From Oscheius sp. JU75 (lineage: Eukaryota; Nematoda; Chromadorea; Rhabditida; Rhabditidae), in contig JASJZC010000006.1 of NCBI GenBank assembly GCA_037178855.1, positions 4,402,001 through 4,466,000 on the forward strand: DNA of 64,000 bases, in the 5' to 3' direction. The notes under the pieces are model-generated. The model was not told the origin of the DNA and searched no databases. It worked only from the letters and a program-made list of their open reading frames with translations. Position numbers and translations under genes: made by a program. Numbering within the stretch: position 1 is the first letter of the stretch; each line of letters opens with the position of its first letter. Shown in pieces: positions 12,565 through 24,823 of the stretch.

Positions 12565-15500
12565 ATGATCTCCTTGTTATTCTTTCTACCCTATCTATAT
12601 ACTGCAACAGACGTTAAAGTCGGGGTGGTGGTCGACACTCGACTGCCGAAGAGTCAAGCAGTAGTACAGAAGGCCATCGAGGACATGAAATCCTCTTCGG
12701 CGACGCCAACATCCCTTCCTTTCAGCTACACGTGATAGAGTTTTTGTTTTGTAACAAGGTACAAGTTCAGATTCAAATACGATGATTCCGGAACCTGTGC
12801 AGCTGGATCGAACATGGAAAAAGCCGTCTACTCGCTGGCTGATTTCTACGCAAGAGACAATATTACAGCGGTTTTCGGACCCACTTGTTTCATGGGTAAA
12901 TAAGTTGTTCCAATTGACAGAAGTTCTCTTCAGACCTCCAAATAGCAGCTCGTCTGACTGACGAATGGGACATTCCCCAGTTCAACTTTTGGACTGATCA
13001 TCCGGCAGACAACATGGTCAACAGCGTGGTTCAGATGACTACCAGATCGACAATGAATATCGCTCAGAATATTTTCGCCTTTTGCAAGGGAGCAGACTGG
13101 ACTAAGGTTTAGAAGAAGAGTAGTCTATCTAAGGGTGTTTAGATAGCTCTTGTCAAGTGTCGCGACTGTTATCCCACCCAGGAAGAAGAGGCTACCTGGG
13201 AACGTCTTCAAAACATTACTCTGTATTTAAAAAAGAACGGAATTCAAGTGACCACCGAGATTGTAGCATACCGTAACTCGACTGTAAGCTACTTTGCGAC
13301 AGCTATGAAAGGACTGAATCAGTTGGCTAGAGGTGGGTTGTTAGACAGGCAGATATGGGAAATTTTCAGTGATTCTCCCCTTCCTCGGCCAGACTCTTGA
13401 CTCTTACAACAACCTACAATTGGCCTTGCGTCAACTGAACTACTCGACAGAAGACTATTCGACCTTGATTGTACTCTCTGACTTCCAGTTGAACGGAATC
13501 GGAGACGCGTTCACAGCTTCGGACAGTCTCAAAGAAGCATTCCAGAAGTCAATCGTGGTAGAAGAGTCTTTGAAGAGATTCGAACTTTTCTTACCTAGCT
13601 CTACAACAACATGAACATGGAGACCCTAACATCTGTCACGAGTTTCGTCCAGACGACGGGAGTTCCTAATGAGATGGCTCAGATCTATATCCAGCTCTAC
13701 GAGTCGATTTTTGTCTACAATAACTTTCTGGTCGCCTTACAAGCTTCCGGGAAGCTGACAGACTATCGGGCTACGACAGTTCTGAGTGATAATAGCATTG
13801 AGATGAAAGGTGACTGGGAATGATGATGAAGTACACAAAATATTCAGGTCCTTTTGGGAACACGATGATCTTCAACAAGCTCTTTAATCGGATCTGTCCC
13901 TTCCAGGTCTACATCATAGACAATGGGACGATCGCGGAGACTGTGGAGAAGATTACTCCCGGAAGTGACTGCTCACAGACTGATCTTCAATGTTTGGTCC
14001 GTCATTTTCTGAATTGATAGACTGTCGCATCATTTAGAAATATGTTCCACCAAAAGTCGGAATCAATCCGGGACAGCCGACCTGTGGATTCTACGGAGAA
14101 CTGTGTGATCAGACAGGGACTGTGATGATCATTGCCGCGATCATGTCAACAGTCTTCGTCTCTGTCGGCTTCTTCATCGGACTCAAACGATTGTTTTAAT
14201 CTCCTCTACAACTATCACTCCATTTTCAGAAGACAGAAGGCCAAGAGTGGATCCGAATCGTCGATGCCCTGGGTCATTCAGTACAATGCTATTCGTCTTT
14301 TGGATTTTGGCCAACCTGCTCAGAACACGAATCCCTTGGCTAACAGTGTAAGTACAGGCGTCCAACAGCCTATTGTGAATCTCAGGAACACATGTCAATT
14401 CTGTCTCTCCAAAGACACATGGATGAGACAATCAAGCAGAGACAAATGATGTCTACTACTGTCCAAATGGGCACACTTCAACAACAACTAGTCTTGGTCG
14501 AAAAGTTCATTCAGCGTGAGAAGATTTCTTTCGACAAGACCGATGTCCAGTTACTCTTCTCCATCAAACAGCTCCAACATGACAATATAAATCCCTTCCT
14601 AGGGATGTGCTTCGACAAGTCGACCCATCTCTACATAATTTGGGGCTACGGATTCCGAGGGACTCTTATGCATTGGATATTCGAAAAGAAGGATCCAAGG
14701 ACGGCCAAGGCTGAGAAGAACTTCAGGGAGGCCTTCGTGAGGGACTTGCTCAAGGTATTGTCTTGATTCATGGTATAACTTCTCTTAGGGACTCGACTAT
14801 ATCCACAACTCTAATATCGCCTATCACGGCGGTCTGACACCGGCCGTCTGCTACATTGACACTCACTGGATCCTCAAGATTTCTGGTTTTGGTATTCCTC
14901 GGATGCTATATCGGTGGAAGAACAGCAACATTGTGGCGACGGTAGACTCTAAACCACTCATTCCGAATGCTGGTATCTTTCCGTTCAGAATATAGCTAAG
15001 TACTTTCAGAGCTCCACTATCACGCTCCGGAGATGAGGAAACGCCTGAAGAGTCTGATGTATACGAACAGGACAGAACTGCTCTTGTTGAATTCCAAAGA
15101 AGGACAAGCTGGAGACATGTACTCATTCGGAGTCATTCTTTACGAGATACTCCACGTCAAGAAGATGGTCGACTTTGAGGATTATGTCAGGAGTGAACTC
15201 AGTGAGTCTTTTGACAGTTCTAAAAGTAAATGTGATAGACGAGGAAGACGCTCTCATTTTGTGTGAGCAGGCGGAAGCTCTGATTCCAAACACGACTCCG
15301 GCTGAGGACGAGATAGCAAAAGATGTCCACAACGATCTGAAGAAACTCATACTCTCCTGTTGGGCTACTGCTGTAAGTTGAGAGTCAATCAAATGCACTC
15401 CTACCCTGTCAGGTTGAAACACGACCTGACTGCCAAATGGCAAGAAAAATCACCGACGCTACGCTTAAAATGTAGTTTGGATTCAAATTCTGAAACAAAG

Positions 15501-16584
15501 TTGTGTTACAGGAGTGGATCGTTGGTCGATCAAATGCTAAGGAACATGGAGGCGTATACGATGGACTTGGAAGGACTGGTCAAGCAGAGAACAGCTCAGT
15601 TAGAAGAGGCTCAATTGAAGGCTGACGCTCTCTTGACTGAAATGCTCCCGAAATCCATAGCCGACGATCTGAAAAGGGGAAAACAAGTTGAAGCTAAGCA
15701 CTACAAGTCGGTGACAATTATGTACTCTGACATTGTCGGATTCACGTCTCTCTGCTCCGAATCACTTCCGATGGAAGTCGTCACCCTTCTTTCACAACTC
15801 TTTCAGAAGTTTGACAGTATCATCACGTTGCACGACGGATTCAAGGTAATGGGAACTTTTTCAAATGAGGTAAAATTTTTAGATGGAAACGATTGGAGAC
15901 GCTTACGCTGTCGCCTCTGGTATGCCCACTGAGAACAAACAAAAACATGTAGCGAACATTGCGAACATTGCCTTGAAGCAGAGAAAGGTAAGAAATACTA
16001 AAAGCTCAACGTATAGCTTTAGTTCATGACCGAGTTTGAAATCCCCCACAGACCGGGACAGTATCTGCACTGTCGATGGGGATTCAACACAGGTCCTTTG
16101 TTCTCCGGAGTTATTGGACGAAGAGCTCCTCGATATGCGGCCTTTGGACGAACAGTCAGGAACTGAGTTATGGTAATATAAGATATTAAGGTGGTGATAG
16201 CGGCGAAGATGGAAAATCTGGGTATTCCGGACAAGATCCAAATGACTTTCGACAGCTACAAGCTGCTGACCACCCATCATCCAGAGTTTATCTGCACTCC
16301 CAGGGAAGGAGGAGCCGTCTCTGTTCCGGTAGCTTCACCCGTTTATGTTCAAAAGTTTTCAGGGAATCGGTTACCTGCTTACCTATTGGCTGGAAGGTGT
16401 CGAAGAGCTGCTCAGAACAGACAGGGAGGTTTTCGAAAGAGCTTTGGATGATTTGGAGAGGAAGGATGACAAATACGATGATCCTTACTTTATTCCGGAC
16501 AAGCCAGCGAATACCGTCAGCTCTGCCTCTGGAGTCCGTCCCGAATTCACGACAGATCTCGTCTTCGATGGAAAAGAAGAATGA
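12565..16584 (+). CDS. gcy-like: Receptor-type guanylate cyclase with a divergent catalytic domain
   Basis: Single-pass receptor of the nematode GCY family. Signal peptide at the start ([14 protein letters not shown], 12565), then an ANF-receptor-like ligand-binding region (to about 14000), a transmembrane helix ([20 protein letters not shown], about 14125-14185), a kinase-homology domain (about 14400-15360; HRD region replaced by [16 protein letters not shown] replaced by SGFG), a coiled-coil dimerisation helix ([20 protein letters not shown]) and a class III cyclase domain (about 15700-16400). Both metal-binding Asp are kept ([22 protein letters not shown]), as is the purine-selecting Glu. 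Next to FGRT the sequence reads VVIAAKME where active cyclases have VNTASRME, and PRYAAFG replaces PRYCLFG. The Asn, Arg and Cys expected for catalysis and GTP selection are therefore missing. About 18 short introns. Ends 163 bp from the convergent lipid-binding gene. Confidence 0.92.
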
Positions 16585-16747
16585 AAGACTTTATTAATTA
16601 GAGAGAAAGATATATTTAGACGAAAAGGAGAGGATGTGTACAGACAAGGAAAGAGAAGGCGCTACCCGCAGGGTCATCAAGGGAACAGGCTGTGTTAGGA
16701 GACTGCTAGAGTAACACTAATATACAAGCTGACTAGTTATTAGACAC

Positions 16748-18543
16748 TTAGTGGACGCTGTCGTAGTAGTCGGGTGTCGGATCTTTGGACAGCGCCACGG
16801 CTGCCCTGCATTGTTCTCCGTGACAGAAGTCCATCGAGATTCGGATTCGGTCCTGTTCCATCACCACATCGGCCGAAGTCTGCTCATAGTCAAAGAGGAT
16901 AGGCAGATGGATTCCCCCCTTCAACTTCTTGGCCATATCCTCGTTCAGTATCAGCTCAGTCAGGGCATTAACCAAAAATTCAAGGCTGTGCTCGTCGATC
17001 CCCTCGACCAGAGAGGCCACTTCGGCAATCTTGAACTTCTCTATCCTCATATCCGCGTGAAGGACAAAATTCTTGAACGAGATTCGATCTAGCTTGACTT
17101 CTGCGTTCATCGAGGAGGTCAGAAATCGTCGGTTCCTATCACCTTGCTAAGAGTTTTGGGTAAACTGATCCAACTCTTCAAACCTGGACGAAGGCATCGA
17201 CACGGGAATCGATGAAAATGGTAAGGTTCTTTTCCCTGATGACTACTCGAGGATAGGAGACTGTGTGAGACTTGATTACTACCTCTCCGCCAGGGAACTT
17301 TTGACCGAGTGCTGAGCTTTCTCATTACAAAAAGCTGAAGTTGAAATCATACCTGGGAACAGCGTTCCAGCACAGATGTCATCGGTTCCACAATCTGTCT
17401 TCAGATATCCAGCAATGGCACTGTTATTGGTAGCCTGTCTGCTGATCTCGTAGTCGAATTTCCTAAAAGCCCTTGCGAGATTTCTTTCACCACAAAATAC
17501 CTGTACTGATCCATCCAGAACAGAAGAGAACTGATGGTATAGTTGGACAAGTAGATGTCCATCATCTTCCCACTTCCGACCGGATCGATCTGTAGAGCAG
17601 GTGAGCGGTATGGGAGTCTGAAGTCGTTGAGTCTCGTCCTTCCCTGTCTCAGAATTCCAAAGGCGTTTCCACGATGCTTTGTGACGATCTCCTTCTCTCG
17701 AAAGTCAACAGGTCCGAGAAGACCGTAGTTCAAAAAGTACTGATCGAAGAGGGCTGCACTCATCGGAGTGTTCATCAGTCGGTTGGAGATGACTGGCACC
17801 AGCTCGGCATGGAACGTCGGACAGATGACTTGTTCGATTCGCTCCTTGATAAAGGCCATAATATGAGGTAGATAATTAGAAAGGAGAGCAGCATCATTGG
17901 CTCCGAACCGCAGTTGAATGTTGTTGGCAGCCACCTTGCAAGTGACAAGATCTGTCTTAAGATGCCCATCTGGATTGACCCCAGTCCACATCAGAAGTTC
18001 GACGTTGGTTCTGTCGAAGGAAAGAGGCACGAAGCCTGTGACCTCTCCCTGTGGAGTGAGCATACTGAAGCGACTGTTGACGGTCATGTTTAGGTTAGTT
18101 CCCTGCAACTGGATTCAAAAACCGAACAAATATGGTGCTTACCGTCCAGCTGACTCCCTTTCCGGGCGAACTGACCATTGAAGACTGGAATGAACGAGAG
18201 TCGAAGGAGGCTATCCGAGCTGCAGCCAAGGAGAATCTTACCTAGAAATTGTTGCTAATTTTAATTAAAGAGAGTGGACCTCATTGGTGAGAGGAGCAGA
18301 AATATTATAAGGCATCTCTCCGACTGTCATGAATCGTTGTACCCGTTCGTTGACGTGACTGGCCATCAGGTCCAGCGCTTTCTGTGAAAGTCGAACCACA
18401 AAACCCGCATTTGTACCCGTTTCGGCGAAGAAGGCATCTGTATGGACCGTTTGGAATGAAAAGAGCTAATACTTACTGGCTAGACTCTGTGCTTCCACAC
18501 AAAAGAGAGAGCCGGCTACGGCCAGAAATGACCGAATCAACAT
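16748..18543 (-). CDS. Secreted BPI/LBP/CETP-family lipid-binding protein
   Basis: Start at 18543 with a signal peptide (MLIRSFLAVAGSLFCVEAQS), six nt after a TTTCAG acceptor-like motif. The large middle exon (about 18108-17465) covers the interdomain and C-terminal barrel, with motifs such as DGHLKTDLVTCKVAANNIQL, ALFDQYFLNYGLLGPVDF and NYTISSLLFWMDQYRYFVV. Last exons read MNAEVKLDRISFKNFVLHAD through PDYYDSVH-stop. BPI-fold proteins bind phospholipid or lipopolysaccharide extracellularly. Nematodes have an expanded set, but the ligand cannot be read from sequence. Convergent with the guanylate cyclase, with only 163 bp between the two stop codons. Confidence 0.85.
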
Positions 18544-18750
18544 GCCCTGAAATCATCGACTGTTTAAAGAAACGAAGGTGGGGAACAAGGAAATAAGAAA
18601 TAGAAAGGGTCTTCGATATGTGATCAAACCGACAGCCTGGCAATCAGAAAGAGTCTTGGATAAGGTAAGAATGACAAAATCAGAGGATCAAGCAGTGAAA
18701 CAGGTTATCTAACCAGTTACATAAGCAGACAACATGGAATTCAGCGCTGT

Positions 18751-18839
18751 GTCAGGGTGAGCGAGCGGTCAAAGCCGTCGGACTCAAGATCTGATGGAAG
18801 CGAAACCTCCCTTCGCGGGTTCGATTCCCGCTCCTGGCT
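18751..18839 (+). tRNA. tRNA-Leu (anticodon CAA)
   Basis: Class II tRNA with a long variable arm. Acceptor halves GTCAGGG (18751-18757) and TCCTGGC (18832-18838) pair along 7 bp. The anticodon stem TCGGA/TCTGA encloses loop CTCAAGA with CAA at 18785-18787. The T arm GCGGG-TTCGATT-CCCGC is perfect and contains the B-box. Two oddities: the D stem has one A-C mismatch, and the discriminator base reads T, whereas Leu tRNAs normally have A. It may be functional with divergent identity elements or a recent decay product. No intron. Confidence 0.75.
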
Positions 18840-20935
18840 AACATTTTTTTTAATGTTGTTTCACATATTGTTTCACTTAAATGAAGCCTTGAGACAGCCA
18901 CGAAGAATCTCGGTGGCTAAAAACTGTCATCATTGTAAGGCTACAGTGTCACAAAACATAGGCGTGACTGAACTCGGAGACCACACATAGAGTATAAGAG
19001 AGCTGTGAACACTGGATTAAAAAGGCGAAAGTATGGTTACGGCAGGTGTGCCGGGTTGAGAATAAGTTTTTCGGAAGGATCCTGTTTTGATGGGTGTGTG
19101 ACCCTGGAGAAGGAGAAAGCTAGATCTAATCGCAGCTTCTCCAGGAGGATGACCTTGGTCGAGTCAAGAGAAAGACTAAGGATTGGGGGAGAAGGAGACT
19201 TATCAGCCCAAAGAGAGGAGAGACGCGGATCCCGTTTCGAAGTCGATCAATTGTAGAACCCGTCGGGATTGTTGCTGGCAACGCTGCCACCAAAATGAGA
19301 TATTTGAGAGGAAGGGGACCGGTTAAAAGGGGGGATGGACACGCTAACTGTAAGATGGAAAAAGTCGAGAAACAGGTGCGACTACTTCTTTGTAAGGGTT
19401 TGTAATACGAGAACGAGATGGTGACAAGGGTCAGAAGGAGGTGGAGGAGGAGGAGGGAAATGTAAACCGAAAAGCTCACGTTCGGACTGGATGTTGGCGG
19501 CTTAATAGCGCGAAAAACGGCGGAATCGGACTGGCTAACTCCGTTCGTCTTCGGCAGAATGCCGCGCGCCGCAGAGGGACGGAACGCCGTTTCAAAAGTC
19601 TTGACCACTCCGATCTACTTCCTTATCCTTCCGGTCTAGGCATCGTAGAAACACATCTAGTACAAACAACCTGTATACTCATACTCTTGAACCCTAAGAA
19701 TGAGAACTGTTGTTCAACATCTAACGAGATATACTCTCTAAATTTTGGAGGTAAGGGGAAGGTCGGATTCCAGTGGCTCTGACATTTACCGAACTGCTCC
19801 CAGTTCAAGTTTCCAGCATATAAGTATTTCCAACTACTGAGAGGCTGAGACAGTACAGGTTCCTGTGGGCAAGTAACAAAGTAAGAAGTGGGCTAAGTGG
19901 CCGAGTACCTAGGGTCTGGAGACGGCGAGCGTTAATTGTCTGGTCGGTCGGGGAACACTGACTCTCAATTAAAACAACCGACAGGGCGGCGGAACTCGAG
20001 ACCCGGTTTATGGGTAGAGGTCCTAAGGCAATTTGCCAAAGGAGAAAGGAGGGTGAGTCAGTCTCGAGACAAAGTCAAAGGAGAGAAAAAGCTGCTACAC
20101 TTGGGGGTACAAGTCTTTCTCTGGTCGTAAAAACATGTTTGGATCATGCTGTTTTCCGATGGGCAGATGGCGGACCGATAAAGGAAAGCAGAGACAGACG
20201 AATGTATTAGTGACAGATCTTTCGGTGAAAGCTAGTTCGCGGAAGCACCCAGGTGGTCAACCTGTCATCATATTTCGGTTCATTAGGACCTTCAGGTACA
20301 GTATGCCCAAATGTAATGTTGGAGCATGAAGTTTGTATTTACATCATGCTTCTAGCATTTCGGTCAGTTTTAGCATCTCGTAGTCAATTTTTACACTCCA
20401 GAAAATTTCTATTCTCTCGAAACCAATATAAAACAGAGGGAAAAATGATATAATGACCGAACAACCTACGCGGATGTGACGGGCTGAAAAGGGTTGATTG
20501 GCAAAATGAGAGAAGGTGGATGAAAGATAGCGAAGGGAGACTGGAACCGCGAAGGCGAAATCCGAGGCGGCCGCGTCAAGGTGAAACGCGTGATGAAAGT
20601 TGCCCCTCGGCAAGTTGAAATTTCTGCCGGAAGATCAGATCTTTGGGCTTTGTTCATTCTCCAGACAGACATGACTCTCTTTAGCCTCGATGTTCCGCAG
20701 TTTAGTCTCAGTGACCTCTCGTCACGGCAGGCAATCCATCCAAACTGTAGAGAAAAAGAGGAATTGTTGCAGAAAAGAGAGATCTGATTGGTGAACAAAA
20801 ACCAGACTGCACGCAACACACAGCAGACCACAAGCTGCGCAAAACACTTCCAGGGAGGGGGAAGAGTCTCACAGCAGGTGCCCCGAATCTCGTTAACCCA
20901 CTTGACTATAAGAGGAGTGCAACATTTTATGAAAC
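18840..20935. other. Intergenic region, no supported gene
   Basis: About 2.1 kb between the tRNA and the 3' end of the TAF1B-like gene. The plus strand is purine-rich, especially 19050-19460 and 20000-20200. ORFs of up to about 200 aa on the minus strand are low-complexity Ser/Leu-rich and show neither domains nor coherent splicing, so I do not call them. I looked for structured RNAs around 19880-20100 (GC-rich, several short inverted segments) but could not match a known class. Confidence 0.35.
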
Positions 20936-23900
20936 TTAACAAAATGTACAAAATGAGAACCTGTCTGTTGAATTTACCAGTACCGCATTGTAATGAGACG
21001 CCACAAGATCTTCCAGTCGTATAGATGGATCTAAAGAGAATATTTTCTGTAAAGAAGAATGGAAGCAACCTACTCTTGCTATTGAGGTATCCTTCACTTT
21101 TGACTCTTCAGTTGTCACTTTTAGTTCCTTCGGCTGTTGAGAGACATCCCACGACAGAGTCGAATATTCCTCGTCACTTGACTCGTAAGGGGAAAAGTCA
21201 GCCTCGACGATCTCCCGATCGTCAGCCTCCGATTCGGACGAATCGCCAAACTCACTGTCGCTTGGATTGTCCTCGTAGTCGTCAATTCCTCAATTAGTTA
21301 ATAAATTTGGCATGAATTCCAGGCAAACCCCAGTCTTTCGGAACACCGAATCGAAGCCATCGAAGTTCTCTGGGGCTGCTGATCTTGTCGTCTACACTCA
21401 CTCGAATATCGCCGTATTCGAGAGACCAGTCAGTCTGGAACATCTCGTAACGAGAACAAGGGAAAAAGTACCTTATTCTGTGACTTCTTAGTCATATAAG
21501 GCAGTGGGAAGGTTGTTCCTTCGATTATCTTCTTACAGACGTCCTTGTACTCGGCTCTCTCGACAATCTGCGTTTCCAGCATCATCATAGCCGCGTAAAG
21601 GGCATGACGATGTTCGCCTAAAATTGTTCAATAACCTTTTTGAGAAAGGGGATACTGATGCATTTGGAGAAGAGATCCAGTGCTTCGGCGAAATTAGAAC
21701 TGAAACTCATTTTGGCCTGTTCGTAGAGATCCGAGGCTCCTAGGGTGGATAGAAACATTGAACGGGGACCGACTAGCTCTTGTCTCTGAAGGATTTTAGT
21801 AATTATTTATCCAAAAACAAACCTGATCCTGGAATCTTTTGTTGAAGTTTTTGTAATATGCGTTTGTCTCCTTCCTATTGATGACCATATGCTGGGCCCA
21901 GATCGGATGGGGATACTTGACATAGGCGGAGGAGCACGGGAACAACTTTATCCATTTTGACGCCTTTTCGTCTGATCCGCAGCGTTCCGTAGAATTCGTC
22001 TCAAATTTGTATATTTCTGCATCTGGATTGGCGCTTTTCGAAACTCGAATTCTTAGCTCCTAAAGATTAAGTTCGTTTTTAGAATGAAAGAAAAAGCTTA
22101 CTCCGTAATCTTTGACTAGTATCTGATAGCTGTCGACCGAAATCTGCTCTTTCAACTTTTCGTTGAACTCTTCCGAACGCTTCTCGGTCATGAAGTTCTT
22201 GGCGATTGTCGACTGAGCTCGAGCTGGAGCTGTAAAGGAGTAAATAATCAACGAAAGTAGGCTAGAGAACCGTAAATTCGATCCTCATCGTTCCGATTCG
22301 TATTTCTGTCGGTCACGTCGGCCACGAGGGGATTTTCTTGTTGGAAAGCGGATTCACAGGCGGTGACAGATGGCAGCAGCGTCTCGAAGACGCCTACACG
22401 TCTCCAGCTCCGAACCTCGACTCCATTGGCCGTAATCGTGACTTTCTTGTCCTCGAAGGGAGTCTTGAACGTGGTCAATGGGTAATTTATCTTTCTGAAG
22501 TGGATACTGAATGAACAAAGAAGATAAGGATACGTTTGATTTAGAACATCGTTGACTGCGTGACCTTCCCAAAGTAAAGTCCGCATTTTCAGCTGATACA
22601 GCCATTCTGCTGGCTCGAAGTAATCTGGCTTGACCTCAAATTCTCGCTGATCGTCCAGTCCATAGACCAATTTGAGAGCCAGCAGAATATAGGCGAGTAG
22701 TTTTGTTTCGATCGCAATGCACATGCTTAAACTAATGGGAAGATTATGGGGGAAAAGGGCAACGAACTCTTTGTTGAACGTTCCCGAATGTCCGCCGAAC
22801 CAGTTTTGCCCTCTTCTCGATGGAACTTTGAAACGGGGATCGAATTTACCCTGGAATCAAGACATAAACTCTTGATTGAGACGCTAATACATCAGCAATG
22901 TCGCCTTGTTGTGTAAGATAGACATCATCGAACGTATCGGAGAGCGGAGCACAGTCCATCAGGATCAAGACTAGCTCCATCATGTCTGTTGGCAGATTCA
23001 GGTTGTATAGATAACGAGCAGTAAGCTGAAAAAGATTAATGTGACAAGGGAAAGAGTGACAAACCTGAGGATACCCAGGAGAGACGAGGGAGGTTTCGAT
23101 GGCCAGGAACTGATGTAACCAGGAACATGTTCGATACAGCTCGAACAGAGGTACACTCTGAGAAAGTATTGGCTTAGACAACGAGACTACCAACCAGTGA
23201 AGCATAATAGCTCTTCTCATTTGTATAACCTCTTCCAACCTTTCCTTTTATGCTGGTTATTTGGATCATTTCGCCGAAAATCTTGCCTCGATCTTCGCGG
23301 ATCCATCTGTAAGCTTACATAGATTGTGTTGCAGAAAAGTCTACCTAACAATGTCAGAAATGGTGACCCAGGCACAGCCAGATGAGATGGCTGCCACGTA
23401 GAGAATAGCCACAACCAGGTCCATGTTCAGATAAAAGGTTTCGGCTTGTGTCCTGGCGCTCTTTCCAAGATTCGTCTCGATGATGTTCAGCTGACTCTGC
23501 GAATAGATTTCTTCTTTTCTCTAAAACCAGAAATAGCTCTCTAAGGATGGTCAATACCGTTTGATTTGCTTCGTCCTCATCGGAACTCAGCTCGAAATTC
23601 TCCGTCATACGTGTTTCTTGCAAAAAGTCCCAGGCATCCTTAGTTTTTTCCAGCTCTTGGGTTCCCTTCGTCCTCTTTTCTAGTTTCAATCGTTTCAGGT
23701 TTTCGGCAATGGTGCTTTTGCTCTTCTTTTTTATCACGGCTTTTTTGAACATTCTGTCTGGATCTTCCGTGTATTCTTCTTCGACGTAGGCCACATTACA
23801 AGCCTGTAGATAGAACTGAACGATGCAGTGCACGTGTTTCTGAAGTTTGGGATGGAAGCGAATGAAACAGTTGTAACCTGATAGTGCTCTGGAAATCCCA

Positions 23901-24437
23901 ACTCAACCACCATCATACTGGACAATTTTCGAAGCATCTTTGCAAAACTACCGACTCGTGTCGCTGATGGACCGATGGTATCGTCTTTCGAATGGCCGGC
24001 TGTATCATTTCTGAGAAGAACTTTGTAAACTGAACAGAGCAAAGGCTTACAGTTCTTCATTATAATTTGCTGGTAAAGATGGGTCTACGGGCGATGTAGC
24101 TACCGTTTTCCTCTAAACATTGTGTCAAGCAAAATCATACGACAAACTTTTTTACTCCTGCCTTTTAGGCCTGGAGTGGCGAGATCTTCCTCTTCTATGA
24201 CGGCTTCTCCTTCCCTCGTAACCCTTTTTGGAGTTTTCAGGACTTGCGACACGGATGCTCCCATCGCAAAGTCTTCGTCGTCGTCTACTTCAATAAATTC
24301 CTAATGACTTCATTTATTTTGAGACAAAATCTAGCAAAAACCTCGATCTGTTCACTACATGTGGCACAGAAGAGTTTTCCGTCTCTCATGGTTGTAGTTG
24401 CGCTTCCACATCGTCGACACGGTCTTGGTTTGCTCAT
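20936..24437 (-). CDS. TAF1B: TAF1B/RRN7-like RNA polymerase I core-factor subunit
   Basis: Exon 1 (24437 downward) encodes an RRN7-type zinc ribbon at the very N-terminus: CRRCG, 11 residues, then CATCSEQIE. Acidic linkers and two cyclin-fold-like helical regions follow (segments such as FAKMLRKLSSMMVVELGFPE near 23900 and YLNMDLVVAILYVAAISSG near 23420, then AWVTISDIVRWIREDRG). The C-terminal half contains RWLRFGVPKDWG (near 21340) and a Ser/Asp/Glu-rich tail (about 21280-21100). The architecture of N-terminal Zn ribbon, TFIIB-like cyclin folds and acidic tail fits TAF1B/Rrn7, which helps load RNA polymerase I at rDNA promoters in the nucleolus. Central exons are hard to join by eye, so the protein length (roughly 850-900 aa) is approximate. 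Divergent from the CHIP gene, 386 bp away. Confidence 0.68.
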
Positions 24438-24823
24438 TTACGGAGCGTTTATCTGAAAACTAATATTATTTTTCTGGTTAGGATAACAAACTGAAACAAG
24501 CCAGAAAGTGAGAAAGAGAACAAAAGAGTACATTTGAAATCCCGCCATTTGTGAGCCGTCATTTCCTGGCGTCGTTATTTAAATTTTTCCTTTTGCTTAA
24601 GATTTTATCGGCTTCATATTCTCAAAATTTCGTCGTTTTCCGAGTAAAACAACAGTGTAAATTGCAGCTCAACAATACAGAGGCGGCGTATCATCGCTGT
24701 AAGAACCTGTCTTCCCTCATTGCCCAGCTGATAGCTGGCCTTTCCAGGTACTTTGCCTTTTACGAACTTCTTCCTCTAAAACCTCGTTTAAGATCTAACT
24801 TGGGTTCCAAATTCAGTAAAAAG

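Noticed and set aside
19126-19608. 160-codon minus-strand frame
   Set aside because: Low-complexity Ser/Leu composition opposite a purine-rich strand, with no leader, splice pattern or domain.
19880-20100. GC-rich stretch considered as RNase P/MRP or snRNA
   Set aside because: No recognisable conserved elements; class could not be supported without covariance search.
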